From the NCBI GenBank assembly GCA_030998225.1, contig JAPYXD010000403.1, positions 5,704,001 through 5,768,000 on the forward strand: 64,000 nt of DNA, read 5' to 3'. The stretch is from Diplolepis rosae (taxonomy: Eukaryota > Arthropoda > Insecta > Hymenoptera > Diplolepididae). Under the pieces are notes generated by a model. The model was not told the DNA's origin. It made no database searches and was given only the letters and a program-made list of their open reading frames with translations. The first letter of the stretch is position 1, and the number at the start of each line of letters is the position of its first letter. The position numbers and the translations under genes are program-made. Positions 23,167-34,452 of the stretch are shown here, piece by piece.

Positions 23167-24230
23167 TATCGAGCTAGTTATAATAATTTAAACGAGGTAA
23201 AATTATTTAATTAATTAATAAAAATTAGTAATTTAAATTAATATAGTTATGATAAATTTAAGCAATCAAAAGAAATTAAGATATTCAACGAAAAAGTGAA
23301 TTTATTTCTTTATTTCCTCGCGCTGTGGTGTCGAGTGACAGTTCGGCTACTAGAAAAGGACCGCGATAATACGAAACTAGCCGAGCGCAGTCACGAAGTT
23401 CACGTGCGCATCGACGAGTCGAAGCAAGTAGCCAATATGGCGAAAACTAAAATTCACCGCTCCGTAATAGCGTCGGTTCCCGCGAAGCACGAACGCGAGC
23501 GAACACGTACGAAGTTCGTCAAGCCGTCGAGCGAGGTAAGATGGCGAGAACTGCGGAAGGCTGTCAGCTAGCAGGCTGAGATGGCGTCACGCGAGTCGAA
23601 CCGAGATGTCACGAGGAATACCGAAGAGGGTCAGGCGTCGTGCACTGTGTACGCAGGCTATGTCGAGTGACAGGTGCGAGAGAATTACTTTAATTCTCTC
23701 GAACGTTTTACTCGATTTTTATGCTTTTCAGGTTCTTCCTTATCGTCCAAATTTTTGGAATAGTCTCATAAATAGTTTTACTATTTAATGAGACTATTTA
23801 GGATATTTTTCGATCGTGATTTTAATTGAAAATTAATTAAAATCGACCGAGCTGTCAACCGAACAGCTGTGTAATCGCACTCCCGGAAAAACAGAGGTAA
23901 ACACTACACTCGCGTACACGATTTTTCGCGACCTATCACCGCCTACTCGCACTTTAAATTAATATGGCAGCTTTATAGTGCGGAGCACTTTTATTCTTGT
24001 ATAGCGCTTTAGCGCTTGATAAAAAAAATACAAGATATAAAATGTGCAACACAAAATACAAATCAATATATAAATACATTTAAAACATAAAAACATAATA
24101 CATAAAATAAATATTTTTCTAATTTGGAAAATGAAATAATCCAAAATCCTGCGCGGATAAGCTAGCGCAATCAAGCTGAAAATAAAATTCAGGAGGATAA
24201 AAAAATTATATTCATGAATATAATAATATA
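23167..24230 (-). other. Gypsy copy 1 leader region
   Basis: This is the untranslated region between gag and the 5' LTR in element sense. It is the counterpart of 33203-34452 in copy 2. Copy 1 lacks the last 220 or so bases, including the primer-binding site, and joins directly to LTR B near 24230. A plus-strand 91-codon frame at 23296-23571 is only an antisense reading. It contains the short palindrome AGCGCTTTAGCGCT near 24003. Confidence 0.6.
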
Positions 24231-25467
24231 ATTACCCTCGGTGTCACCGGCGTTACTAAGGCGGCTAAAATAATGAGCGCCTGGCGTCTCTCGACGCCAT
24301 ATTTATAAAAGCAACGACCCTGAAAATAAGAACTTAGCATGCAAAAAAAAAGCGGAGCCAAGCAAGGGTTCCGGCTAGGGTGGTTGTGAATTCGGGAGTA
24401 CGGATCAGGTAAAGGTTTGGAGGTTAAGGACAGGATCTTAACCTATACATAGAAGCTCTTGTGCAAATAAAATAATAAAATAAATTAAGCAAATAAAACT
24501 AAACTACAATTTATTTAGTAATCGGGCAAGGCCCAGGCTCGATACAATCAAAGGCTCATTAAAGAGAGTGATTAAAATATCTTCGGCCAACATGGCTAGT
24601 GGTACAAAAAAAAGGGGCAGTGCTCAGAGAGCCTGAGAGCCACGGTTCATGAAAATAATCATTTTAATACGGCCTGGAATAGAGTCTCAAGACTTACCGA
24701 GGATCTGGCCGCGATCTCGCGCCTAGTTGCGTCTAAATCAAAATCCATGTCGGCGTCCATGGGAAGTAAAAACTATCAAATCCTTGGAGGTTATTTTGCG
24801 CTCGGGCAACAACGACAGAATAAAAGCTGCGCGCCAAAGGTGTCGCGCAGTTTTATTACATCAGCTGGAAAGGCTAGCGCATGCGCGTGAAGCTCAGGTT
24901 TGCGCGGGCGACTCGTCTTGTGAGGACGACGGCGCCAGGCACCCAATGAGCTGAAGCGTCTATCGGTCAGCTTGCCCCATTGGCTTAAAACGTAGAGGGG
25001 TGCGTTTAAACTACGTTGTATTTGTACTGCACAACACAGCAGTTACAAATAGACAAGGCTAATGTACAATGTATAATACAATTTCTAATTGTTCCAACCC
25101 GTCATGCCCTCTCCATATTAATTCTAATAATAATGGTGCGACGGTGTTGGAAACCCTGGGCTGCAGCACGTGGTCGTTTCAGATGCCATGCCTGCTGGGT
25201 GATGCCCTCTGTGGCTTGCCTGTGAACCCCTCTGCGTGCGATGGTAACACAGCGATCGCCTTGGCGGCGCCTTTCAAGCTGGGGTTTTTCAATGAAACAA
25301 ATAAAAAAAGAAAACGGCCAGAAAAACCATAAAAAAAATAAAAGAATTTTGTGAGCAGCTCTCAGACTATCCCTGACAGTTTTGAGTTTTAATTAAAAGG
25401 TGGCTTGGGCTCGATCCTCTCGTTGCCGGTCGAGGTAAAAAAAGTTAACGTAATTTACCACGTTACA
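24231..25467 (-). repeat. Gypsy LTR B (shared, outer end missing)
   Basis: It aligns with LTRs A, C and D from ATTACCCTCGGTGTCACC to CCACGTTACA but lacks the first 70 or so bases and the adjoining primer-binding site. It is more diverged from A, C and D than they are from one another. One example is the short segment near 24730-24800, which differs from the GGTAAAGTCTCCGATGG stretch in the others. It could be the 5' LTR of copy 1, the 3' LTR of the short internal element, or both. Confidence 0.7.
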
Positions 25468-26316
25468 ACTGTTGGCAGTAACGGGTCAAAGTCAATGGTT
25501 ACGAGGACTATTCGATTGATTGGTTCAACGCCTGCAACCAATTCAAACTTAACCAACGTGCAAACGAGGGTGCGTTGGTTGCACTTATAGAAGGAGCATT
25601 CCAGCCGCTCAGCGATGAAGAAGCTGTCGAATTGCGGAATCAGTTTTTCCCCAGAGGGCACGCTTAAATCTTCAAAACGATTAAGATGAGGATGATGATG
25701 GTCAGGGACCCCCAGGTGGTTCTCCTAGAGGCGGCAATGGAGGCGGAGGCATGGGAGGAGGGGGTGCAGGAGGTTTTGGCGGAGGAGCCAATGATGATAG
25801 CGGAAGTGATGATGACGGCAACTGGCCTCCTCGAGGAGGAGATGGTATAGGCATGTCCGGCCCATCAACTAGCAGTCAGCCCTCCGGCACACGGAGACAT
25901 CGGGATGTCGACCATACAACATTCAAGAGTCTAACAATAGAAGAAATAGGCGTGCCCAGTCCACACGCATCTCTTTCCGAAGAGAATAGTCCACCTTCTA
26001 AGAAAAACAAACTTACAAAGGGAGCAGAAAGTGACAGCAGCCTGAAAATCTTAGGGATTTCATTACCGACACAGACCTGCACTAAGAATGACGCTACGAG
26101 GGCGACACAAACCCCAAGATCTAGTATTGTATCTAGGGTTAGGTCTCCAATGAGGAAGAATGACAGAGCAAGATCGAAGAACACAAAAAAGAAAGGAAAC
26201 TGAAACAATTTTGACATAAGGATCTCAGTGCCTAATAACAACTGGGAGCAGAAAAAAGCAACGACTTTGCAAACCAACAAATGTGTATCAATTAAAATGC
26301 CCCACGTTGGGCGCCA
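25468..26316. mobile_element. Short gypsy internal region with tRNA-Lys PBS
   Basis: This 0.85-kb segment lies between LTRs B and C. Next to LTR C, in minus sense, is TGGCGCCCAACGTGGGGC (complement of 26299-26316), a perfect match to the PBS known for tRNA-Lys(1,2). It is therefore a real retroelement internal region, but it has no pol. A plus-strand open frame from about 25690 (ATG 25751) to 26203 is Gly-rich (GGGGAGGFGGG), then Ser/Pro-rich with a basic Lys/Arg end. It is antisense to the LTRs and has no domain I recognise. A second plus-strand piece upstream (25575-25665) contains EGAFQPLSDEEAVELRNQF. It looks like a non-autonomous element with replaced contents. Confidence 0.55.
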
Positions 26317-26317
26317 T

Positions 26318-27629
26318 TTATAACGGGTGACCTCCGCTGAAACGTCAGAAATAAAATGCATTTAACAAAGCGGACCCGAGGATTCGGGATTACCCTCGGT
26401 GTCACCGGCGTTACTAAGGCGGCTAAAATAATGAGCGCCTGGCGTCTCTCGACGCCATATTTATAAAAGCAACGATCCTGAAAATAAAAACTTAGCATTC
26501 AAAAAAAGCGGAGCCAAGCAAGGGTTCCGGCTAGGGTGGTTGTGAATTCGGGAGTCCGGATCAGGTAAAGGTTTGGAGGTTAAGGACAGGATCTTAACCT
26601 AAACATAGAAGCTCTTTTGTAAATAAAATAATAAAATAAATTAAGCTAATAAGAACTAGGCTACAATTTATTTAGTTATCGGGCAAGGCCCAGGCTCGAT
26701 ACAAATTCAAAAGAGCTGACAACAAAATTTATCAAAATATCGTGGCCAACATGGCTCGTGGTACAAGAAAATAGGCAAAGCTCTAAGAGAGCCTGAGAGC
26801 CATGGTTAAAAAAAGAATAAGAATTTTAATACAGCCCGGAATAGAGTCTCACAGACTTACCGAGGATCTGGCCGCGATCTCGCGCCTAACTTCGTCCAAG
26901 GTAAAGTCTCCGATGGCGTCCATTAGGAGATAAAAGAATAATTTTTCCTCTTTGGCTGTTTGCCACTCGGATCGCAACGACAGAATAAAGCTGCGCGCCA
27001 AAGGTGTCGCGCAGTTTTATTACATCAGCTGGAAAGTCTAGCGCACGCGCGTGAAGCTCAGGTTTGCGCGGTCGACTCGTCTTGTGAGGACGACGGCGCC
27101 AGGCAACCAATGAGCTGAAGCGTCTATCGGTCAGCTTGCCCCATTGGCTTAAAACGTAGAGGGGTGCGTTTAAACTACGTTGAGTTTGCACTACACAACA
27201 CAGCAGTTACAAATAGACAAGGCTAGTTTAAAATGTATAATAAAATTTCTAATTGTTCCCACCCGTCATGCCCTCTCTATATTAATTATAATAATTATGG
27301 TGCGACGGTGTTGGAAACCATAGGCTGCAGCACGTGGTCGTTTCAGATGCCATGCCTGCTGGGTGAGCCCTCTGTGGCTTGCCTGTGAACCCCTCTGCGT
27401 GCGATGGTAACACAGCGATCTCCTTGTCGGCGCCTTTCAAGCTGGTGTTTTTCAATGAAACAAATAAAAAAGAAAACGGCCAGAAAGACAATAAAAAAAA
27501 TAAAAGAATTTTGTGAGCAGCTCTCAGACTATCCCTGACAGTTTTGAGTTTTAATTAAAAGGTGGCTTGGGCTCGATCCTGTCGTTGCCGGTCGAGGTAA
27601 AAAAAGTTAACGTAATTTACCACGTTACA
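26318..27629 (-). repeat. Gypsy LTR C (3' LTR of copy 2)
   Basis: 1312 bp, the same length as LTR A. It starts next to the TGGCGCC primer-binding site of the short internal on one side. On the other it is followed by a C-run (complement of the polypurine tract) at about 27630-27637. It thus serves as 5' LTR of the short internal and as 3' LTR of copy 2. Confidence 0.8.
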
Positions 27630-28154
27630 ACACCCCCGGCCAGACCGGAACGACCCCCCCAAGGCTCCAAGACCACACTCCGGGCCAACTGACCAATTAT
27701 TAGGTCCAGAAAAACAAAAGGATAGGCAAACCCGTGGCCCAGGCTATCTGAGAGCGTGCTTCAATACTTAAAATTAGTGCAAACTTACGAGCTAGGAAAA
27801 CCAAAAAGGCGTAAGCCTCTATATAAAGAAATAGAAAAAGAAGAAGAAAAAAATGAATATGCGGCAGCTCGCTGTTTGCGATGCCGAGGACGAGCCTTAT
27901 TAACTAGCTCAAGAGCTACTATCTTACAGGTTCTAGGGATAGGCCAAGGAATCAAATTCTCCATATACCAAAAGAAACTTTTAGCATTTAATGTGGCGCC
28001 TTGCGACTGTGAGCCGTAAAGCTCACAACAAAGTTTTTGCATGCAAGACAACGATAACAACGTTCGACTCACATGGACGGACAAGGACGACCAATTCCCC
28101 TTGGACAATATGGCCACTACCTAAATTAAAGCAACTGTAAGGTATCCGAGGACG
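27630..28154 (-). other. Gypsy copy 2 segment between integrase and 3' LTR
   Basis: Counterpart of 17591-18117, with the same overlapping non-domain frames on both strands (minus 28117-27785; plus 27756-28019) and shorter C-runs near 27630 and 27653. No recognised gene. Confidence 0.4.
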
Positions 28155-29432
28155 CTAATCAGAGGCAGCGGCCTCTAGATACGGCTTGAGGTCTTTGGTG
28201 TCCGCGCGGCCGACCGATTCGCCTCTATCATTCACGAGTTCGTAAATGATCCGCGAGATCACTCTCGATACCGTGAATACGCCGTCAAATTTATTGGTGA
28301 GCGACGCGGTTATCCCTTTATTCGCGGAAGAAAGCGTACGGTCTCGCCGAAGGACACGGTCACCGACTTGGTAGGTGCGCGGACGTACTCGGAGATTATA
28401 CGCGTGCGCCTGCTTATTATGGGCAGCATCCAAGTGTCTCTTCATGAGGTCTCTCAAGGCTTCGAGCCTTTTGACTCTCTCGGACCAGGTATCGACATTC
28501 CCGGGACGAGGGGGTTCTGATGAAACAGGCTCGAGTTTTTCATGAAGTGTGCCCTGGGGCAGTGGATCTCGGCCGAAATTTAAAAACGAGGACGAGGTTT
28601 TTAAGGACGGATGATACGTGGTGTTGAACGCGAAGCGGAAGTCGTTTAGGTGGACGTCCCATTTACGCTGCGTCTTCTTGATAAACGAGATTATCATCGT
28701 CTTTAATACTCGGTTGATTCGTTTGACCGGGTTCGCTTCCGGGTGGTATGGCGGCGTCTTACCGCGCTTGATCGCGTACTCCTGACAGATCTGGTCTACA
28801 ATCTTATTACAAAATTCGGTGCCGTTGTCCGTAAATAAAAACTTCGGCGTACCCCAACGAGTTATAACCAGGTCTTTAAATGCCTTGGTTATGGTCGCGC
28901 CATTCGCGTTTCTTAATGGAAGGACTTCTATCCACCGCGTGAAAAAGTCCTGAAAAACGAGGACGTAGCGATGCTGGGCGGATGAGGGCGTATAAGGGCC
29001 CATGATATCCGCACCAACCATGAGCCATGGCTCTTCGATAACCCGATGACCCATTTCGTCAGCAGGTTTCGCCTGCTCTACTTTACAGCGTTGGCAAATA
29101 TCGCAGACTCTAACGTACTGCGCAACGTCGTGGTAGAAACCCGGCCAATAGTAGCGGGTGGCGAGACGGTGATAGGTTTTATCCACCCCTAAATGTCCCG
29201 CTTGAGGCTGATCGTGCGCCTCAGCCAGAGCTGCAGCATGATGCTCTTTAGGGAGGACCATCTTCCATGAATCTAAATCTGGGAGGATGGGATCGAGCCA
29301 TTTATTCGCGCGGTGATGATATAAGAGTCCGCTCTCTATTTTCCACGCGCGGATTCTTCTGAACATCCGAGAGGCGCTTAAGATACCAAGCGTCCTCGGT
29401 TTTGTCCATTGCGGCGACCTCTTCAGGACCAT
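28155..29432 (-). pseudogene. Gypsy copy 2 integrase
   Basis: 425 codons with the domain order of copy 1: H2C2 zinc region, Asp in GADIMGPY, Asp in LFTDNGTEF. It shares both defects seen there: the phase change against the RNase H frame within an overlap at 29302-29432, and Lys for the third catalytic Glu (ANPVKRINRV). It also differs at a few residues, for example YHPEAN for YHPQAN. The shared defects mean the copies descend from an already damaged source or from a local duplication. Confidence 0.85.
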
Positions 29433-31332
29433 CTAAGTCCTGGCCAAGCCGTGATAGGAAGTCCGGTACGACATTCAAGGCCCCTTTTCTATACTGGACC
29501 TCAAAGTCGTACTCTAAAAGACTTAGTGCCCAACGGGCTAGTCGCCCAGTCGGGTCTTTCAGTGACCTGAGCCATCGAAGGCTACTATGGTCCGTCACGA
29601 CCGTGAAGCGGAATCCTTCGAAGTATTCCCGGAACTTCTTAATTGCCCACACAACGGCCAAGCACTCCTTCTCAGTCACTGAGTAATTACGCTCAGCGGC
29701 TGACAGGGAGCGGCTGGCGTAAGCGATTACGCGCTCTACGCCTTCTATTGTCTGGGTCAGTACTGCTCGAACTCCAGTGGAGCTTGCGTCCGTTTGTAAA
29801 GTGAACGGGTGCGCAAAGTCTGGGCGAGCAACTACTGGCGCTGTAGTTAAGGCGGTTTTAATCGCCTTAAATGCAGCCTCCTGCTCTGCCTGCCAATCAA
29901 AGGGCTGCGCTTTCTTTAATAGTCGGAAAAGGGGCTCTGCTACTGTCGCAAAGTTCGGTATAAAGCGCCGATACCAACCTGTCGAACCTAGAAAACTCCG
30001 AAGTTTGCGGATGTTTCGCGGCGCTGGCAAGCCCAAAATAGGGGCCAGCTTACTTGGATCAACCTTGACGCCCTCGTTGTTAATGAGGAACCCAAGGTAC
30101 CTGATCTCGCTTCGGAAGAATAGGCATTTATCGGGGTTTACTGAGAGACCAGCAGCATCAAGTCGATCTAATACCTCTTTTAACCATTTGAGGTGATCTT
30201 CGAAGGTTTCGCTCACTATTATGACGTCGTCTAAATAGGCGAAAGCATGTGGTTCCAATTCCGGGCCAATAACTTTGTCGATTAGACGCTGGAACGTCGC
30301 AGGGGCGTTGGTAAGTCCAAAAGGCATGCGAGTAAATTGGAAAAGACCGCGCCCTGGTACCGTGAACGCTGTAAGTTCCTTACTCTTCTCATCTACTGGT
30401 ACCTGATGGAAAGCATGGTCCAGGTCAATCGTGCTAATATAATTAGCTTTCTGAAGTTTGTCCAGGATGTTTGTCATTGGCGGAAGAGGATAAGCGTCCT
30501 TTCTTGTGACTCGGTTTATTTCCCTGAAGTCGATGCACAGGCGATAAGTGCCATTCGACTTACTTGCCATAACAGCCGGTGAGGACCAATCACTATTAGA
30601 TGGCTCAACTAATTTTTGTTCAATTAGCTTGTCCATCAGCTTGTTCATCTCGTCCATCACAGCGGGAAACCGAACATGGTACTTCTGCTTGATGGGCGGA
30701 TGGTCCTCCACATCAATGGTATGTTTGGCAAGGTGGGTAGCACCCAGTTCCTTTTTTGAAACCTTTAACACGCGCTTAAGGAAACCCTCTACCAGAGCCA
30801 TTTGTGTCTTGGTGAGTTCCTTAATCGCGGCGCACCCATCGTCGTCTATCCGCGCCAAGTTGGACAATAAGTCTATAGTGGCTGTGCGGTAAACTTCGTC
30901 GCCGTAAGCCATACGAATAACGTTGGCGTTGCCATCCACAATTAATCTAAATTGTCGAATGGCATCCATGCCCAGAATACATTGGTACTTAAAATTCGGT
31001 ACCACTTTGTATTCTACGCACTCTTGGACGACATCTAGGGTGCTAGGTAGCGCCACTTGCCCTAAAACTGACTCTATGCTACCATTGGAGAATAGAATAG
31101 CTTTAACTTTAGAGGGTTTAATCTCTTGGTTAAATTCTGTGGCTAATTCTATCCCCTCTTTACCTAGAATGAACTCAGTGGATCCCGAGTCCACTAGCCC
31201 GTCAAGTTCTCTGTTGGCGATTTTTAATTTCACGAAAAATCGTGTGCCTTGTTCATAGAATTTTAAGGCTGCGCAATCGTTTTCCGAAAACTTGTCGGAA
31301 TCGAGATATACGCGTGGTTCGCCAGGCGACAT
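29302..31332 (-). CDS. Gypsy copy 2 protease, RT and RNase H
   Basis: A 676-residue frame starting at the ATG at 31332 (MSPGEPRVYLDSDKF), in a different phase from gag, which ends 115 bases upstream. Domains: aspartic protease (LVDSGSTEFILG), reverse transcriptase (FREINRVTRKDAYPLPP; AYLDDVIIV) and RNase H (TLQTDASSTGV; YASRSLSAAERNYS; VVTDHSSLRWL). Unlike copy 1 it has no early stop. The integrase is separated by the phase change at about 29370, so a full Pol would need a ribosomal shift there or is lost. Confidence 0.85.
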   Translation of the reverse strand: MSPGEPRVYLDSDKFSENDCAALKFYEQGTRFFVKLKIANRELDGLVDSGSTEFILGKEGIELATEFNQEIKPSKVKAILFSNGSIESVLGQVALPSTLDVVQECVEYKVVPNFKYQCILGMDAIRQFRLIVDGNANVIRMAYGDEVYRTATIDLLSNLARIDDDGCAAIKELTKTQMALVEGFLKRVLKVSKKELGATHLAKHTIDVEDHPPIKQKYHVRFPAVMDEMNKLMDKLIEQKLVEPSNSDWSSPAVMASKSNGTYRLCIDFREINRVTRKDAYPLPPMTNILDKLQKANYISTIDLDHAFHQVPVDEKSKELTAFTVPGRGLFQFTRMPFGLTNAPATFQRLIDKVIGPELEPHAFAYLDDVIIVSETFEDHLKWLKEVLDRLDAAGLSVNPDKCLFFRSEIRYLGFLINNEGVKVDPSKLAPILGLPAPRNIRKLRSFLGSTGWYRRFIPNFATVAEPLFRLLKKAQPFDWQAEQEAAFKAIKTALTTAPVVARPDFAHPFTLQTDASSTGVRAVLTQTIEGVERVIAYASRSLSAAERNYSVTEKECLAVVWAIKKFREYFEGFRFTVVTDHSSLRWLRSLKDPTGRLARWALSLLEYDFEVQYRKGALNVVPDFLSRLGQDLDGPEEVAAMDKTEDAWYLKRLSDVQKNPRVENRERTLISSPRE

Positions 31333-31447
31333 ACGCGCCCCTCCGCGCCAGAATACGATAAGGGCGAGAAAAATGGATAAACAGAGTACTCATCAGAGAC
31401 GCTGGTAGCAAGGTCTAATAAAATTGGGCTAGGTTCAGCGCTGACCT

Positions 31448-33202
31448 TTAACGCTGAGCCCGTTTCGCGTTTCCCGGAGGCTTTTTGGAAGCTTTACACT
31501 CCGGTGTAGGACAATCCGGGGTTCTATATCCTGCACGACCACATTTGTAGCAAAAAATTTGCTGTTTCTTAGTACAGTGCATTGTACTGTGGTCGTCAGG
31601 TGCAGGTATGCCATAAGAAAGGCAATTCCTGCATATAATCGTCGCCGAAGTAGATGGCGCTTGAGAAATTGCGTCTACATTTATTTTCGCCACGTTTTGT
31701 TCACGCTTGTTTGCCGAGGGAAGTCTATGCGCGTTATTGTCCCTAATTTTTCTACCTGACCTAGGACTTTTTTGCCTAGGTGAGCTATGTGACATTGCGT
31801 CGCACCTCGCTGTCCGAGAAGGTGAGTGTGTTTTTTCGCTGAGAATATTTTTCTCCTCGAAATTCGCGTCCATTGCTGCCAAGCTTGCCCTCGTGTTCCG
31901 AGTTTCTTCGCCATTATAGGCAAATTCCGGTAAAAATGACGTTTCCGGCGCAGGGGGTGGTTTGTAATCGCGGATGGTTGCCCATTCCGCTTCCCAATAT
32001 TTACCCAGCTGCGCGAGTTCCTCGAAATCGGCGATATCCTTGCGTTTTATTACGCGCCTAAATTCTAGTCTCAACCCCCTGTAAGCATTATAAAGTTGCT
32101 CTTCGACCGAATATGAACCGTCTAACTTGTCGTATAAACCTAGCAGGCAAGTTAGATAGTCTTCGATTTTTTCTTTCGCGCCTTGAGTGCGCGCGCGGAT
32201 TTGGTCTCTTACACGGCGGTCAAAATTATCGTCGCCAAATCGACTTCTGAAGGCTGTTCTAAATGTGGACCATGATGTCCATTGCGACCTCTTCAGCCGA
32301 TACCATTGTAAAGCGACACCTGTCAGCAGCAATGATAGTGCGCTAATTAATTCAATGTCCGTGAGTGGAGAAAAAATTCTGCACTCGTCTACTCGCGTTA
32401 GAAAATCTTCCGCGCTTGCCTTAGATGAGCCATTAAATTTTAAGTTCCACTGGCGCACTACTTTACCGACGTCCCTATTTAATTCAACACGAGTGTTGGT
32501 ACCTCGCGAATTATGATTATAGGGGTTGGTTGGCGCGGAATTAAAATTTTGCTCCTCATCTGAAGTTATTGGCGGTATTCGCGTCGAATTATACACATTT
32601 GCGCCAGCGTTATTGTGCGGCGCATAGGGGTTAAAAGTACTATGAATATTAGGGGTTGATATCCCCATGTAATCGAAACTTTGTTGCGCGCCGAAGGGTA
32701 TAACGCGACGTGGAACAAAAGGCGGTGATTCCGTCGTTAAATTGCTTAAAATGGTTGTGCTCAGGGCCTGGTGCGTGATAGGTACGAACCTGGATGCATT
32801 TTCGAAATGCGATGCAACGGGCCCTGGGTAAGCTGCGGTGTACGCCTGCGAGTATGGTGCATATGACGCGCCTGCGCAGGTCGTTATTGTCGACGTGGTC
32901 GTCGCGGTGGAGGTAGCGTGGGCGTGGGTGTCAAACGCAGTCGCGCCTAAAATGTTCGATAGATCACACGGTTTTTGAGATGCCGTCTGATCATCGCGTA
33001 CTTGTGATTGTGACGCGTCTGGTGTGTCTTCTTCTTCCCACGGTATATTTTTGTCGCCCGCTCTCTTTTTAATATAACGGACTACTCGGTCTCTTAAAAT
33101 TGGGACCACCCCCGCTGCATTTATATTAAATGCATTCGCGAGTCTTCGCAGTTCCGTTTCACTTAGTGTGTACACCCACGATTCGGTTGCGTTCGAATCC
33201 AT
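31448..33202 (-). CDS. Gypsy copy 2 Gag
   Basis: 584 codons, starting at 33202 with MDSNATESWVYTLSETELRR. It differs from copy 1 at only a few residues, for example SSKAS for SSKAI and LKRSQ for LKKSQ. It has the same SAP-like start, gypsy capsid core and C-terminal Cys clusters, including Tyr for His in CYKCGRAGYRTPDC. The near identity shows that the two copies are of very recent common origin. Confidence 0.9.
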   Translation of the reverse strand: MDSNATESWVYTLSETELRRLANAFNINAAGVVPILRDRVVRYIKKRAGDKNIPWEEEDTPDASQSQVRDDQTASQKPCDLSNILGATAFDTHAHATSTATTTSTITTCAGASYAPYSQAYTAAYPGPVASHFENASRFVPITHQALSTTILSNLTTESPPFVPRRVIPFGAQQSFDYMGISTPNIHSTFNPYAPHNNAGANVYNSTRIPPITSDEEQNFNSAPTNPYNHNSRGTNTRVELNRDVGKVVRQWNLKFNGSSKASAEDFLTRVDECRIFSPLTDIELISALSLLLTGVALQWYRLKRSQWTSWSTFRTAFRSRFGDDNFDRRVRDQIRARTQGAKEKIEDYLTCLLGLYDKLDGSYSVEEQLYNAYRGLRLEFRRVIKRKDIADFEELAQLGKYWEAEWATIRDYKPPPAPETSFLPEFAYNGEETRNTRASLAAMDANFEEKNILSEKTHSPSRTARCDAMSHSSPRQKSPRSGRKIRDNNAHRLPSANKREQNVAKINVDAISQAPSTSATIICRNCLSYGIPAPDDHSTMHCTKKQQIFCYKCGRAGYRTPDCPTPECKASKKPPGNAKRAQR

Positions 33203-34452
33203 TATCGAGCTAGTTATAATAATTTAAACGAGGTAAAATTATTTAATTAATTAATAAAAATTAGTAATTTAAATTAATATAGTTATGATAAATTTAAGCA
33301 ATCAAAAGAAATTAAGATATTCAACGAAAAAGTGAATTTATTTCTTTATTTCCTCGCGCTGTGGTGTCGAGTGACAGTTCGGCTACTAGAAAAGGACCGC
33401 GATAATACGAAACTAGCCGAGCGCAGTCACGAAGTTCACGTGCGCATCGACGAGTCGAAGCAAGTAGCCAATATGGCGAAAACTAAAATTCACCGCTCCG
33501 TAATAGCGTCGGTTCCCGCGAAGCACGAACGCGAGCGAACACGTACGAAGTTTGTCGAGCTGTCGGGGGAGGTAAGATGGCGAGAACTGCGGAAGACTGT
33601 CAGCTAGCAGGCTGAGATGGCGTCACGCGAGTTGAACCGAGCTGTCACGATGAGTACCGAAGGCGGTCAAGCGTCTTACGCTGTGTACGCAAGCTATGTC
33701 AAGTGACAGGTGGGAGAGAATTACTTTCATTCTTTTGAACGTTTCAGTCGACTTTTATGCTTTTCAGGTTCTTCCTTATCGTCCAAATTTTTGGAATAGT
33801 CTCATAAATAGTTTTACTATTTAATGAGACTATTTAGGATATTTTTCGATCGTGATTTTAATTGAAAATTAATTAAAATCGACCGAGCTGTCAACCGAAC
33901 AGCTGTGTAATCGCACTCCCGGAAAAACAGAGGTAAACACTACACTCGCGTACACGATTTTTCGCGACCTATCACCGCCTACCCGCACTTTAAATTAATA
34001 TGGCAGCTTTATAGTGCGGAGCACTTTTATTCTTGTATAGCGCTTTAGCGGTTTTATTCTTGTATAGCGCTTTAGCGCTTGATAAAAAAAATACAAGATA
34101 TAAAATGTGCAACACAAAATACAAATCAATATATAAATACATTTAAAACATAAAAACATATAATACATAAAATAAATATTTTTCTAATTTGGAAAATGAA
34201 ATAATCCAAAATCCTGCGCGGATAAGCGAGCGTAATCAAGCTGAAAATAAAATTCAGGAGGAAAAAAAAATTATATTCATGAAGAATATGAAATAGAAAA
34301 TTTCAAAACTCAACTCAAAATAAAAAATTTGAGTCTTGAGTATTTAATGAAATTTTCAAGCTTCATAAAGAAAGGAAGCTTGTTCACAAAATAAAGGCTT
34401 TTGTGAATATTTTTCCCGATGAGTCGAACTCCTTTTAGCCGTTGGGCGCCAT
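33203..34452 (-). other. Gypsy copy 2 leader and primer-binding site
   Basis: The untranslated leader between gag and 5' LTR D. Next to the LTR, in minus sense, is TGGCGCCCAACGG (complement near 34439-34451), matching the first 12 bases of the tRNA-Lys PBS of the short internal and then diverging. A 27-bp segment (TTTTATTCTTGTATAGCGC...) is duplicated near 34025-34080 relative to copy 1. No gene. Confidence 0.65.

Noticed and set aside
25876..26361. 161-codon minus-strand frame with hydrophobic stretches in the short gypsy internal
   Set aside because: It runs across the PBS into LTR C and mirrors a Lys/Ser-rich plus-strand frame, which makes its apparent hydrophobicity an artefact of the complement.
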